Source of the DNA: CBDBFH01 sp965204775 | GTDB lineage: Bacteria; Pseudomonadota; Alphaproteobacteria; JAPOUT01; G958296285 | Direction: 5' to 3' | NCBI GenBank assembly: GCA_965204775.1 | Contig: CBDBFH010000008.1 | Location: forward strand, 1-64,000 | Length of the DNA: 64,000 nt | Shown: positions 1 to 9,358 of the stretch, piece by piece | Position numbering within the stretch: position 1 is the first letter of the stretch | How the letters are laid out: each line of letters opens with the position of its first letter | The notes under the pieces: generated by a model | What the model was told of the DNA's origin: nothing | Database searches by the model: none | Seen by the model: the letters and a program-made list of their open reading frames with translations, nothing else | Program-made: the position numbers and the translations under genes

Positions 1-1
1 C

Positions 2-854
2 GGCGTGGAAGGGATCGGCAACGGCTCTACCGCACCCTTCTTAGAGCCCCGCCCCGCGCAACTATCAGCCTGGGATCTTTAAGTGGACTGCCCTCAAAGA
101 CAAGGCGCACCCGAGGCGTGAAGACCTCTACAACATCATCCGTGATGGTGCTTATACGTCAGCGATGCCTAACTTCAGGCGCTTCTCCAGAGCCCAGATT
201 CATGGCTTGGTTGACATGGTCAGGTTGCTCTCGATCCGCGGTGAGACAGAGCGCCTCCTCGTGCTCGGCTTCCACGAGGATGGCTCCGCTGACCTGCTGA
301 CCTCTGACCTCATCATCGACACTTATCGTGATGTTTGGGAGAAGTGGGATCGAGCCTCTGAGAGCCTGATCACATATGAAGGCGAAGTGCCTATGCCGAC
401 CGAGGAGAGCATCGCGCTTGGCCGTGAGCTTTACATGGACGCCAACAAGGGCAACTGCAGCAGCTGCCACGGCGATCAAGGCTATGGCGACGGTGCTTCA
501 GCCTGGGACGGTGTTGACGATGAGGGCAAACCCAAGCGTATCATCGACGACTGGGGCTTTGACATTCAGCCTCGAAACCTCACGTCTGGCATCTTCCGTG
601 GCGGCCGCCGACCGATTGATATCTATCGCCGCGTCACAGCGGGGATCAATGGGACGCCGATGCCGGCAGCGCCAGACACCCTGACCGAGGACGATCGCTG
701 GGCCATCGTTCACTACGTCCTCTCCCTCTCGGAGATTCACGATGGCGTCGGGCTTGACTCCATGCGCATGCGCATGAGCGATCACGATGATCATGCATCT
801 AGCGGCGATGACCACGGTCTCGACGCTGAAGACAATCACGACAACGGTCACTGA
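2..854 (+). CDS. Di-haem cytochrome c, 5' partial and frameshifted
   Basis: Electron carrier likely feeding the oxidase encoded just downstream. The visible part covers the end of a first cytochrome c domain (a CHG-like start lies off the left edge; its methionine ligand is probably in SAMPNF) and a whole second domain with CSSCH at 456-470 and a probable methionine ligand in GTPMPA. The C-terminal tail is rich in His and Asp and might bind metal. Bases 2-55 read in one frame (PFLEPRP) and bases from 57 on in the next (RNYQPGIF), so one extra base sits at about 47-57. That is either a sequencing error or a broken gene. The stop is 60 bases before coxB. Class is clear; exact partner is inferred from context. 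Confidence 0.75.
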
Positions 855-914
855 ACCGTTAGACATTTCAACGAACCCTTGTTGACGCAGTAACTCTTTC
901 AGAGAGACCCCCCA

Positions 915-1681
915 ATGCGCCTGTTGCTGAGCTTTCTTTTATTCTTAGTCCCCACCTTAGGGGTGTGGACTTTTTACACCGCTAAGGACAATGGTTGGTG
1001 GATGCCGCCGGGCGTCTCGACCTACGCGCCGGACATCGACTACCTCTTCTACTTGATCCTGTGGATGGTGGCCTTCTTCTTCATCTTGACAGAAGGGCTC
1101 CTCGTCTACTTCGTGTTCAAGTACGCGAGGGAAGACGACACGAAGGCGGTCTTCTCCCACGGCAACCACAAGCTCGAGCTCATCTGGACGGTGATCCCCG
1201 GGATCTTGCTCCTCGTCATCGCGTTCTCGCAGATGGGGACGTGGGCAAAGATTAAATATCGCGGGAACCTCCCGCAGTCGGAGCCGATCGCTCATGTGTG
1301 GGCCTCTCATTTGATTGGCAGATGCAGTATCCCGGCGCTGATGGCGTCTTTGGAACTTGGGATGACATCGAGAGCCCACATCTCTTCAAGGTCCCCGTTG
1401 ATGAAGATGTCGTCTTCATCCTTCACTCAAGAGATGTGCTGCACAGCTTCTTTGTCCCGGAGTTCAGGTTGAAGCAAGACGCCGTACCTGGGATGGCGAT
1501 TCCGATCTGGTTCAACTCCACGACAGAGGGGATCTATGACCTCATCTGCACCGAACTGTGCGGTTGGGGCCACTACAAGATGGCCGGCCGAGTAGAGGTC
1601 GTCTCAAGAGAAGAATATGACGCCTGGATGGAAGACCAGAAGACAATCGTGATGAGTAATGGAACGGAGGAACAGTCGTGA
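915..1681 (+). CDS. coxB: Cytochrome c oxidase subunit II (CuA), frameshifted
   Basis: Accepts electrons from cytochrome c through the binuclear CuA centre and passes them to subunit I. Two N-terminal membrane helices (a signal-like segment, then one near residues 40-70) are followed by the periplasmic cupredoxin domain. CuA ligands are visible: His in HSRDVLHSFF and the CTELCGWGH loop at 1547-1573. The frame changes at about 1298-1301: adding one G to the GGG run would restore a continuous V-W-G-L-S-F-D-W reading, so a homopolymer error is likely. The stop overlaps the GTG start of coxA by four bases. Function is certain; intactness is not. Confidence 0.88.
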
Positions 1682-3534
1682 GCGTGCCCCCTCTCCCCTC
1701 AGACGCTGGCGGAACGCCCGCAGAAGAGTTGAACCCCCGCGCCCCTAAGGGCTCTCGTAAAGGTCTGGCCCCCTTGGGCTCAGTCCACATCGAACACGAG
1801 GAACATCACGAGCTCTCCTTCGTGAAGAAGTACATCTTCTCCACGGATCACAAGATGATCGGGCTCCAGTTCCTCTTTACCGGGCTGCTCTTGCTCGGAG
1901 TCGGTGGTGCGCTGGCGATGGCGATTCGCTGGCAGCTCGCTTGGCCTTGGACGAAGATGCCCGTGATCGGCGAGCTGCTCTTCCCTGCGACTGGCGGCGC
2001 TGTCTCGCCGGAGTTCTACACCATGCTCTTTACGATGCATGGCACGATCATGATCTTCTTCGTGATCATTCCCATGTTGACTGGAGCCTTCGGGAACTTC
2101 CTGATCCCGCTGATGATCGGAGCGCCAGATATGGCCTTCCCTCGCCTCAACATGATCGGCTACTGGGCGATGATCCCGGGTCTCTTGTGTGCGCTCGCCA
2201 GCTTCTTCGTTGAAGGGGGCGCGGCTGCAGCCGGTTGGACAGCTTATCCACCGCTCTCGACGATCGAGACCGCGGCTCCAGGTAGTTTGACCGGTCAGAC
2301 CCTGTGGCTGATGGCGCTCACATGGTCCGGAATCTCGTCAATGGCGGGCGCTGTGAACTACGCGACCACGGTCGTGACGATGAGGGCTCCAGGCCTGACG
2401 ATGATGCGGATGCCGCTCTCTATCTGGGCGCTCTTCATCGCGGCGCTCTTGCAGCTCTTCGCGCTGCCCGTCTTGACAGCAGCTTCGATCGAGCAGCTCC
2501 TCGACAGGCTCATTCATACCGGCTTCTTCACCCCCTCCAACTTGGTGGTCAATCAAATGAACCCCGAGCTGATGGGCGGCGCAGCTGGCGGCCAGCCGCT
2601 CCTGTGGCAGCACCTCTTCTGGTTCTACTCACACCCGGCGGTCTACATCATGGTCGTCCCGGCGATGGGCTTGGCCAGCGACATCTTGAGCGTGCACTCG
2701 CGTAAGCCGGTCTTCGGCTACAAGCCGATGGTCTACTCCATGGCTGCGATCGCGGGCCTCGGCTTCATCGTCTGGGGGCACCACATGTTCGCCTCGGGTA
2801 TGAACCCTGCGCTGGGCATGACCTTCATGGTCTCAACGATCCTGATCGCGCTCCCCTCGGCCATTAAGGTCTTCAACTGGCTCGGCACCCTATGGGGCGC
2901 TCGGATCCAGCTGACGACAGCCAACTTGAACGCGATCGCGTTCGTGGCGCTCTTCATCATTGGTGGACTGTCTGGTATCTGGATGGCGGCGACGCCCGTC
3001 GATATCTATATGCACGACACTTACATCATCGTCGCGCACTTCCACTACGTGGTGTTCGGCGGGTCAGTGTTCGCGATCTATGGCGCGATTCATCACTGGT
3101 TCCCGAAGATGTTCGGTCGTCTGATGTGTGAGCGTCTGGGCAAGATCCACTTTGTTGGGTCTTTCATCTTCGCTAACTGCACCTTCTACATGATGCACCA
3201 GATCGGACTCGCCGGTCTCATGCGTCGAACGGCTGACCCCTATGCTTATGAGGTCTACGCGCACCTTCAGCCGTTGAATGAGTTCATCTCGATCAGCGCC
3301 TTCTGCCTCTTCCTGTGGCAGGGCATCTTCGTCTTCAACTTCTTCAACAGCATCTACCGCGGTCAACGCGTCGGACGTAACCCTTGGAAGGCGAACACGC
3401 TCGAATGGGACGCGCCCTCGCCTCCGGGCCACGGCAACTTTGACAGAGAGATGCGCGTCTACCGCGGGCCTTATGAGTACGCCTCTCCGCTCGTCGAAGA
3501 GGACTACTTGCCGCAGACACGCAACATCGACTGA
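1678..3534 (+). CDS. coxA: Cytochrome c oxidase subunit I, A2 type
   Basis: Catalytic subunit that reduces O2 to water at the haem a3-CuB site and pumps protons. The protein has 618 residues and about 12 membrane helices. Visible are the haem a ligand region HGTIMIFF, the CuB His and cross-linked Tyr in YSHPAVYIM, the His pair in WGHHMF, and the haem a/a3 His ligands in AHFHYV. The YSHP motif in place of the glutamate-bearing GHPEVY marks the A2 subfamily, in which Tyr-Ser is thought to replace that Glu in the D channel. The gene starts with GTG overlapping the coxB stop (GTGA). An N-terminal extension of about 35 residues is Pro/Gly-rich and charged. Confidence 0.95.
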   Translation: MSVPPLPSDAGGTPAEELNPRAPKGSRKGLAPLGSVHIEHEEHHELSFVKKYIFSTDHKMIGLQFLFTGLLLLGVGGALAMAIRWQLAWPWTKMPVIGELLFPATGGAVSPEFYTMLFTMHGTIMIFFVIIPMLTGAFGNFLIPLMIGAPDMAFPRLNMIGYWAMIPGLLCALASFFVEGGAAAAGWTAYPPLSTIETAAPGSLTGQTLWLMALTWSGISSMAGAVNYATTVVTMRAPGLTMMRMPLSIWALFIAALLQLFALPVLTAASIEQLLDRLIHTGFFTPSNLVVNQMNPELMGGAAGGQPLLWQHLFWFYSHPAVYIMVVPAMGLASDILSVHSRKPVFGYKPMVYSMAAIAGLGFIVWGHHMFASGMNPALGMTFMVSTILIALPSAIKVFNWLGTLWGARIQLTTANLNAIAFVALFIIGGLSGIWMAATPVDIYMHDTYIIVAHFHYVVFGGSVFAIYGAIHHWFPKMFGRLMCERLGKIHFVGSFIFANCTFYMMHQIGLAGLMRRTADPYAYEVYAHLQPLNEFISISAFCLFLWQGIFVFNFFNSIYRGQRVGRNPWKANTLEWDAPSPPGHGNFDREMRVYRGPYEYASPLVEEDYLPQTRNID

Positions 3535-3561
3535 GAGCAGCTCCGTTCTGATTTGCACCCT

Positions 3562-4506
3562 ATGACCGCTCAGGCACAAACCCTCCCGCTCACGCCATCT
3601 GGCGCCGCGACGCATCTCTTCGCGCGCTTGGTGGTGGCAGCGACGTTGCCGCTGATCCTCTTCGGAGGCAGCGTCACGTCCTTGGACGCGGGGATGGCGG
3701 TCGAGGGGTGGTTGACGGTGCAGTCATCGCAAGGTGAGCGACTCCTTTGGCTCTATCCGCTCGAGGATTGGTTCCGGAACATCGGGCAATTTGTCGAGCA
3801 CAGCCACCGGATGGTGGGGACCGTCGTCGGGCTCTTCGCGATCGGCGCGGTGCTCGCTGCCTTTGTAGAGGGTGCTTCCGCTGCGGCTCGTCGGGCGACC
3901 ACGATCGCCCTCATCGCTGTGTGCATGCAGGGCACGATCGGTGGCTTTAGGGTGCTAGAGAACAGTGAGAACCTCGCCTTCCTTCACGGCGCGCTCGGTC
4001 AGGCTGTCTTTGGAGTGATCGTCGCAGCGGCAGTGATCAGCTCCCCGCGCTGGTTGAACGCTGAGCCTAAGCTGCTCGCTCAGGCCACCGCGTTGCGTCG
4101 CACGGCGAACAACGCGGTCACCTCGGTCTACATGATGATCGTCGCTGGCGCATGGTTGCGGCACACGGATGAGCCCGTCGCCTTGGCGGTGCACCTCATG
4201 GTCTTGCTTTACACGGCCGCCTCTGTCTTCGGCCTTGTTCACAAGCTGAAGTCATTAGAGACTGGCTCACAAGGTGATTGGCTCCATGTGTGTGCCAAGC
4301 GTCTCACGGTCCTCTTCGCAGCACAGGTCGCCTTGGGGATCTTCGCCTTCGCGGCGGTCTTCATCTGGTATGGCCCGACAGCTACAGGCGTGCACGATTC
4401 AGTTCTGCCGACCTTGCACGTCCTCGGTGGTGCGTTGCTCCTCGGTCAGTGTGTCGCGAGCCGCCTCTGGGTCGGCAAGCTCCTCAGGCAAGGAGACGCG
4501 GCATGA
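3562..4506 (+). CDS. ctaA: Haem A synthase
   Basis: COX15/CtaA family membrane protein that oxidises the C8 methyl group of haem O to give haem A for the oxidase. It has 314 residues and eight predicted membrane helices in two homologous halves. Conserved histidines are seen in VEHSHRMVG and LHGAL (first half) and AVHLM and LHVLGG (second half). ATG 3562 is chosen over an upstream TTG at 3553. The end overlaps the ctaB start by four bases (ATGA), so the two haem-modifying enzymes are probably translationally coupled. The long loop after the first helix, with GWLTVQSSQGER, resembles the extracytoplasmic loop of the family. Confidence 0.88.
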   Translation: MTAQAQTLPLTPSGAATHLFARLVVAATLPLILFGGSVTSLDAGMAVEGWLTVQSSQGERLLWLYPLEDWFRNIGQFVEHSHRMVGTVVGLFAIGAVLAAFVEGASAAARRATTIALIAVCMQGTIGGFRVLENSENLAFLHGALGQAVFGVIVAAAVISSPRWLNAEPKLLAQATALRRTANNAVTSVYMMIVAGAWLRHTDEPVALAVHLMVLLYTAASVFGLVHKLKSLETGSQGDWLHVCAKRLTVLFAAQVALGIFAFAAVFIWYGPTATGVHDSVLPTLHVLGGALLLGQCVASRLWVGKLLRQGDAA

Positions 4507-5419
4507 CCCTCACAAGCGCTAAGGCGATCGTGAGCAGAGAGGACTCTGCGACGCTCGCGGACTGGGCTGAGCTCTTGCGACCTAGGATTGCAGGCATGGT
4601 CGCGTTCACAGCTTTCATCTCAGCCCTCTTGGCTAGTGGCCCGGGCGCGAAGCTCGCCGGCGTCTTCGAGGTGGCCTTCTGGGTCACTCTCTCTGCCGGT
4701 GCAGGCAGCGTCCTCAATCAAGTCTTAGAGCGCGACACAGACGGCTTGATGGAGCGCACTCGGAACCGGCCCTTGGTGAGGGGTGTGATCTCACCCAGGG
4801 ATGGGATCCTCTTCGCCGCCGTTCTCATGGTGGGCTCTCTCATCGGTTTGGCGCTGCGCTTCTCCGTTCTCTCAGCGCTCCTCGCAGCTGGGACCTTGCT
4901 CCTATACATCGCGATCTACACGCCGCTGAAGCGCATCAGCGCTCTGAACACGGTGCCCGGTGCGGTCGCTGGAGCAGCGCCTCCTGCTATCGCTTGGGCA
5001 GCGGTCACCGGGTCACTTGACGGTTGGGGTGTCTGGCTCACAGCCATCCTCTTCGTCTGGCAGTTCCCGCACTTCATGGCCATCGCTTGGATGTACAAGG
5101 ATGAGTATCGGGGCGCAGGCCTCAGGATGCTCGCTGGTGAGGTCGGAGGTGAGGCCATCGCCGGACGGCACGCTCTCAGCAATCCCTCTTGTTGATCCTG
5201 CTCGTTCTTCTCCCCGGAGTTCAGGGCGCCGCAGGTTCAGTCTTTTCCATCGGAGCCCTCATCGCGGGCTTCGGTTATGCGGTCTATGCCCTGCGTTTCG
5301 CCCGCCAACAGTCCAGACCTCGTGCTCGGGGACTCCTCCTCGTCTCGTTGTTCTATCTCCCTCTCGTCTTTTCCCTTGCCCTGTTCGATCCCATCGTCCA
5401 ATTAACGATCCGGAGCTGA
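4503..5419 (+). CDS. ctaB: Protohaem IX farnesyltransferase (haem O synthase), frameshifted
   Basis: UbiA-family prenyltransferase that makes haem O, the substrate of CtaA. Motifs NQVLERDTDGLMERT and YTPLKR match the prenyl-diphosphate and Mg-binding loops of CyoE/COX10. The reading frame from 4503 ends at 5195 after LSNPSC, while the last three helices (LLLILLVLLPG to the end) lie in another frame ending at 5419. One extra C in the CCC run at 5186-5188 would give a continuous S-N-P-L-L-L-I-L reading, so this is probably a homopolymer error and not a real lesion. The true start is ATG 4503; reading upstream in the same frame only shadows ctaA. Confidence 0.85.
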
Positions 5420-5423
5420 ACCC

Positions 5424-6053
5424 ATGAGCAATCCCATCGAAGCCTACGACCCCGCGGTTGACGCCCCGGCCCACCATCATCCGATCTATGACTACGAGAG
5501 CGGCCCCCCGGTCGATCGCGGTAAGTTTGCGATCTGGCTCTTCCTAGCGACGGAGGTGATGTTCTTCACCGGTCTGATCGGGACCTACATCGTGCTCCGG
5601 ATGGGCACGGAGATATGGCCGAACCCTGAGTCGCGTCTCGAAGTAGATCTGACGGCGCTCAACACCTTTATCCTCATCACCAGCTCCTGGATGATGGTTC
5701 GCTCCTTGCACGCGATCCAGCACGGCGACAGGGAGGGGATGAAGAAGTGGCTGCTCTGGACGATCCTTGGAGGCTGTGTCTTCCTCGGCGTTCAGGTCTA
5801 CGAGTACATCCACATGTGGGCGGACGGGAGACGACCTAACGTCGACATCTTCTGGTCCACCTTCTACGCCATGACAGGATTCCACGGTTTCCACGTCTTC
5901 GTGGGGATCATCTGGCTCATCTATGCATACATCTGTGCGCTCAAGGGCGAGTACACCAAGGAGAATTATCTCCGACTGGAGCTCGCCGGACTTTACTGGC
6001 ACTTCGTGGACCTGGTCTGGGTCCTCCTCTTCACGATCGTCTACTTGATGTAG
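5424..6053 (+). CDS. coxC: Cytochrome c oxidase subunit III
   Basis: Accessory membrane subunit of the haem-copper oxidase, thought to stabilise the enzyme and support proton uptake. It has 209 residues with five predicted helices; the family has five or seven, so this is the short form. Family hallmarks are FLATEVMFFTGLIGTYI near the N-terminus and GFHGFHVFVG plus YWHFVDLVW near the end. A His-rich stretch (HHHP) lies near residue 18. Start ATG 5424 follows the ctaB stop by four bases. Confidence 0.93.
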   Translation: MSNPIEAYDPAVDAPAHHHPIYDYESGPPVDRGKFAIWLFLATEVMFFTGLIGTYIVLRMGTEIWPNPESRLEVDLTALNTFILITSSWMMVRSLHAIQHGDREGMKKWLLWTILGGCVFLGVQVYEYIHMWADGRRPNVDIFWSTFYAMTGFHGFHVFVGIIWLIYAYICALKGEYTKENYLRLELAGLYWHFVDLVWVLLFTIVYLM

Positions 6054-6080
6054 GCAGCCCCGAAACCACTCATTATTGAC

Positions 6081-6515
6081 ATGTCTGACGATCACTCATT
6101 CAGCGCTAACAAGATCTTTGGCTACTTGTTTCTCTACACAGCCCTTGAGGTGGCTTGGGGCACAGCCTTTGATATGCCTCGCTGGGCTATCTGGAGCGGC
6201 TTGCTCTTCTTCGCCTTCCTGAAGGGCTATCTCATCTTCACGTGGTTCATGCACATGAAGTTCGAGCAGCCCATTCTGAAGTTCATGATCGTGCCTACGA
6301 TCCCGCTGGTCGCGATCTTTCTCTTCGCGAATATGCCTGACACATCTTTCAATGACGACATGCTGTACCCGATCGGGCATCAGCTAGAGGTCAATTTAGA
6401 TGACGACGGGATTCACCGCAGTAAGTCAGGGAAGGTCACAGGCATGCCTGACGTGACAGCTCAAAAGGCTGTGACGGCGGACATCGCTCACGACCCTTAC
6501 GCTGAAGAACACTAA
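6081..6515 (+). CDS. Cytochrome c oxidase subunit IV family protein
   Basis: Small membrane protein of 144 residues with three predicted helices, including LKGYLIFTWFMHMKFE, which is typical of the bacterial COX4/caa3 subunit IV family. It probably stabilises the oxidase. The last 50 residues are hydrophilic and acidic, which is longer than usual for the family. It lies 27 bases after coxC and 24 before the SCO gene, in the same direction, and so belongs to the same operon. Assignment rests on the FTWFMHMKFE segment and context. Confidence 0.82.
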   Translation: MSDDHSFSANKIFGYLFLYTALEVAWGTAFDMPRWAIWSGLLFFAFLKGYLIFTWFMHMKFEQPILKFMIVPTIPLVAIFLFANMPDTSFNDDMLYPIGHQLEVNLDDDGIHRSKSGKVTGMPDVTAQKAVTADIAHDPYAEEH

Positions 6516-6539
6516 GAGCTCTCTCTAAGTGAGGACATC

Positions 6540-7502
6540 GTGAGCCTTCTCTCTCTGCTATGCGCGGTGACGTTCTTATCGGCTGCTCCGCAATCGGGCG
6601 GCGGGATAGAGCTGGCTGCTAGGCCCACGAGCCCCTCCGTCTTCGGAGAGGTCGCAGGCTTTGAGTTGATCGGGCTCTCAGGTGAGGCCTTCACGCAGTC
6701 TGATCTGCTCGGGCAGCCTACGCTGCTCTCGACCTTCTTCACTCGCTGCGCTGGCCCTTGTCCACGTCTGACTGCGCAGATGCGTCAGGCCCAGGAGGAG
6801 CTGGAGGGCGTCCCTGCGCGCCTCGTCTCCATCTCGGTCGATCCAGGCTACGACACTCCACAGATCCTCGCGGAGTATGCGCGGAGCTTCACGGCTGATA
6901 CAGAGCGCTGGAGCTTCCTCACTGGAGAGGAGGACGCGATCTACTCGCTCATGCGGCAGAGCCTCTCGCTCGGTGTCGATCGCCTCCCAGAGGACGACGT
7001 TCAAATGGGCATGCAGGTGACTCATGCGACGCGCTTCGTCGTGCTGGACGCCGAGGGTCGGATCAGAGGCTATTACGACGGCGAGACAGAGAAGGGGCGC
7101 CTCGACGCTGTTGAGCGAGTGAAGAGTCTGGCGCGTGAAGCAGGGCTGGTGCCGACCCCATATCCCTTGATCAACGCGTGCTTGAACTCGATCGCTGCGC
7201 TCCTCCTCCTCATGGGGTGGATCGTCATTCGAAGACCTGGGGCTCGCACAGATGAGGCCGCGCGGAATTCACATGCCAAGCTGATGCGGGCTGCCTTCCT
7301 CGTCAGCGCGGCCTTCTTGGCGAGCTATCTCTGGTACCACCTCATCGTCGTGCCACAGCTAGGACACCTCGGCTATCGAGGGACAGGGGGCGCACGCCTC
7401 GCTTACTTTGCCTTGCTCATCAGTCACGTGATCCTCGCCATCGTCAACTTGCCCTTGGTCCTGCGGGTCCTCTGGCTGGCGCATAAGGAGCGCTGGGATT
7501 AG
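6540..7502 (+). CDS. SCO1/SenC copper-assembly protein fused to a truncated DUF420 domain
   Basis: The first 200 residues are an SCO thioredoxin-like domain that delivers copper to CuA. A signal peptide is followed by TFFTRCAGPCPRLT with the CxxxC copper site, and by a conserved His in THATRFVV. Residues from about 205 are DUF420 (CtaM/YozB-like): YPLINACLNSIAALLLLMG, then helices with YLWYHLIVV and LISHVILAIVNLPLVL. The domain stops at HKERWD just before its usual last segment (HRRIARWTWPIWLYVS-like in relatives), so the 3' end is missing. The stop TAG is created at the join to lon. Start is GTG 6540 after GAGGAC. A fusion of SCO and DUF420 in one chain is itself unusual. Confidence 0.8.
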   Translation: MSLLSLLCAVTFLSAAPQSGGGIELAARPTSPSVFGEVAGFELIGLSGEAFTQSDLLGQPTLLSTFFTRCAGPCPRLTAQMRQAQEELEGVPARLVSISVDPGYDTPQILAEYARSFTADTERWSFLTGEEDAIYSLMRQSLSLGVDRLPEDDVQMGMQVTHATRFVVLDAEGRIRGYYDGETEKGRLDAVERVKSLAREAGLVPTPYPLINACLNSIAALLLLMGWIVIRRPGARTDEAARNSHAKLMRAAFLVSAAFLASYLWYHLIVVPQLGHLGYRGTGGARLAYFALLISHVILAIVNLPLVLRVLWLAHKERWD

Positions 7503-7503
7503 C
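7497..7503. other. Join of two unrelated sequences
   Basis: The DUF420 domain loses its C-terminus and Lon loses its first roughly 270 residues within the same few bases. The DUF420 stop codon (7500-7502) touches the first Lon codon (7503, [17 protein letters not shown]). Codon use and apparent base accuracy change here too: frameshifts occur only to the left. No repeat, IS end or att-like sequence is visible. A chimeric assembly is the simplest reading; a real illegitimate recombination cannot be excluded from sequence alone. Confidence 0.8.
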
Positions 7504-9107
7504 TGAAGAAACTGCGCCAGATGAGTTCGATGTCCGCCGAGGCGACGGTGGTGCGCAATTATCTGGACTGGCTGCTGTCGATTCCGTGGGGGCGGAAGGC
7601 GCGCGCGCGGATTGATCTCGATGCGGCGCAGAAGATTCTCGACGAAGACCATTACGGGCTGGAGAAGGTCAAGGAGCGGATCGTCGAGTTTCTGGCCGTG
7701 CAGAAGCGGACCGGGAAACTGAAGGGTCCGATTTTATGCCTTGTCGGGCCGCCGGGGGTGGGCAAGACGTCGCTGGGGCGCTCGATTGCGCGCGCGACCG
7801 GCCGCCAGTTCGTGCGGATGTCGCTGGGCGGCGTGCGCGACGAGGCCGAGATACGCGGACACCGCCGCACCTATATCGGCTCCATGCCGGGCCGGGTGAT
7901 CCAGTCGATGAAGAAGGTCAAGCACGTCAACCCGCTTTTCCTGCTCGACGAGGTGGACAAGATGGGGATCGACTTCCGCGGCGACCCCTCCGCCGCCCTG
8001 CTCGAAGTCCTCGACCCCGAGCAGAACACCGCCTTCACCGACCACTATCTGGAGGTGGAATACGACCTCTCCAGCGTTCTGTTCATCACGACCGCGAACA
8101 CGCTCGACATTCCTCCGGCGCTGATGGACCGGATGGAGATCATTCGCCTGCCCGGCTACACCGAGGATGAGAAGGCCGGGATTGCGCGGCGGCATCTGAT
8201 CCCGAAGGCGGCGGAGGCGCACGGCCTGAAGGAGAGCGAGTGGTCGCTGTCGGACGGCGGGCTGGTCCGCCTGATTCGGGTTTACACCCGCGAGGCCGGG
8301 GTTCGCAATCTGGAGCGCGAGATCAACAGGCTGATGCGCAAGGCGGTGCGCGAGCTGGCTTCAGGCGAGGGCAAGAGCAAAAAGACGTCGATTGCGGTCA
8401 CCGGCAAGAATCTGGAAGCCTATCTGGGCGTCCCGAAATACCGGCAGGAGGAGATCGAGAAGGAGAACCGCGTCGGGGTCGCGACCGGGATGGCCTGGAC
8501 CCAGTTCGGCGGCGAAATCCTGACCATCGAGGGCGTGATGGCCCCGGGCAAGGGGCGGATGACGATCACCGGCAATCTGCGCGAGGTGATGAAGGAGTCG
8601 ATCCAGGCGGCCAAGGCCTATGTGCGCGCCCGCGCGCCGCAATTCGGGATTGAGCCGCCGCTGTTCGAGACGCGGGACATTCACGTGCATGTGCCGGAAG
8701 CGGCGACCCCGAAAGACGGCCCCTCCGCCGGGGTGGCGATTGTCGCGGCGATTGTTTCGCTGATGACCGGAATCCCGGTGCGCCGCGAGGTGGCGATGAC
8801 CGGCGAGATCACCCTGCGCGGGCGTCTCCTGCCTATCGGGGGCCTCAAGGAAAAACTGCTGGCCGCGCTGCGCGGCGGGGTCAAGAAGGTTTTGATCCCG
8901 CAGGAGAACGCCAAGGATCTGACCGAGATTCCGGACAAGATCAAAAACAAACTTGAGATCATCCCTCTGAACAATGTTGAGGATGCGCTGCACCATGCGC
9001 TGGTGGGCAAGGTTCAGGCGATCAGCTGGGAAGAAAAGCCGCCCCCGAAACCGGCCCCGGCCCGCCGCCGCCGAAGCGCGAAAAGCACGACTTTGCAGGC
9101 GCATTAA
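7503..9107 (+). CDS. lon: ATP-dependent protease Lon, 5' truncated
   Basis: Cytoplasmic AAA+ serine protease that degrades misfolded and regulatory proteins. Only the last 534 residues are present; full-length Lon has about 780-810. The N-terminal substrate-binding domain is absent. Visible are the end of the helical linker ([12 protein letters not shown]), Walker [10 protein letters not shown], Walker [10 protein letters not shown], the sensor region ending in [15 protein letters not shown], and the protease domain with catalytic Ser in TPKDGPSAG (codon 8724) and Lys in GGLKEK. The short C-terminal tail is basic. An internal ATG at 7521 exists, but a protein starting there would lack essential domains. 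Downstream hupB is the usual neighbour of lon. Confidence 0.95.
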   Translation: MKKLRQMSSMSAEATVVRNYLDWLLSIPWGRKARARIDLDAAQKILDEDHYGLEKVKERIVEFLAVQKRTGKLKGPILCLVGPPGVGKTSLGRSIARATGRQFVRMSLGGVRDEAEIRGHRRTYIGSMPGRVIQSMKKVKHVNPLFLLDEVDKMGIDFRGDPSAALLEVLDPEQNTAFTDHYLEVEYDLSSVLFITTANTLDIPPALMDRMEIIRLPGYTEDEKAGIARRHLIPKAAEAHGLKESEWSLSDGGLVRLIRVYTREAGVRNLEREINRLMRKAVRELASGEGKSKKTSIAVTGKNLEAYLGVPKYRQEEIEKENRVGVATGMAWTQFGGEILTIEGVMAPGKGRMTITGNLREVMKESIQAAKAYVRARAPQFGIEPPLFETRDIHVHVPEAATPKDGPSAGVAIVAAIVSLMTGIPVRREVAMTGEITLRGRLLPIGGLKEKLLAALRGGVKKVLIPQENAKDLTEIPDKIKNKLEIIPLNNVEDALHHALVGKVQAISWEEKPPPKPAPARRRRSAKSTTLQAH

Positions 9108-9248
9108 CCTTTTTACCCTTCACATTTTCCTGTTTTGCGCGCCGGGCGCGGCGCAGCGCGATGCGCTGAATCCCTTTGTTTATAAAGGAAAGAGCGGAAT
9201 GACGGCGGGCGTGTCGTTTTGGGCGGGCGTTATCGGGCACGATTTTGC

Positions 9249-9276
9249 TTGTTTTGCATTTTCCGGCCCGTAAAGT
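9249..9276 (+). promoter_or_regulatory. Possible hupB promoter
   Basis: The 251-base gap between lon and hupB is relatively AT-rich. TTGTTT (9249-9254) and TAAAGT (9271-9276) are spaced by 16 bases, about 85 bases before the hupB start. The match to consensus is partial, so this is a weak call. Confidence 0.3.
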
Positions 9277-9358
9277 GATTCAGGCCTTGGCGGGGCCGAT
9301 TCGGCTTCCGGCAGGGCGCAAGGCCCCTCCGCAACAGGAGCCAGAACAGGAGAGTGAC

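Noticed and set aside
9108..9358. Intrinsic terminator after lon
   Set aside because: The T-rich patch CCTTTTTACCC has no GC stem before it, so only a weak promoter for hupB is listed.
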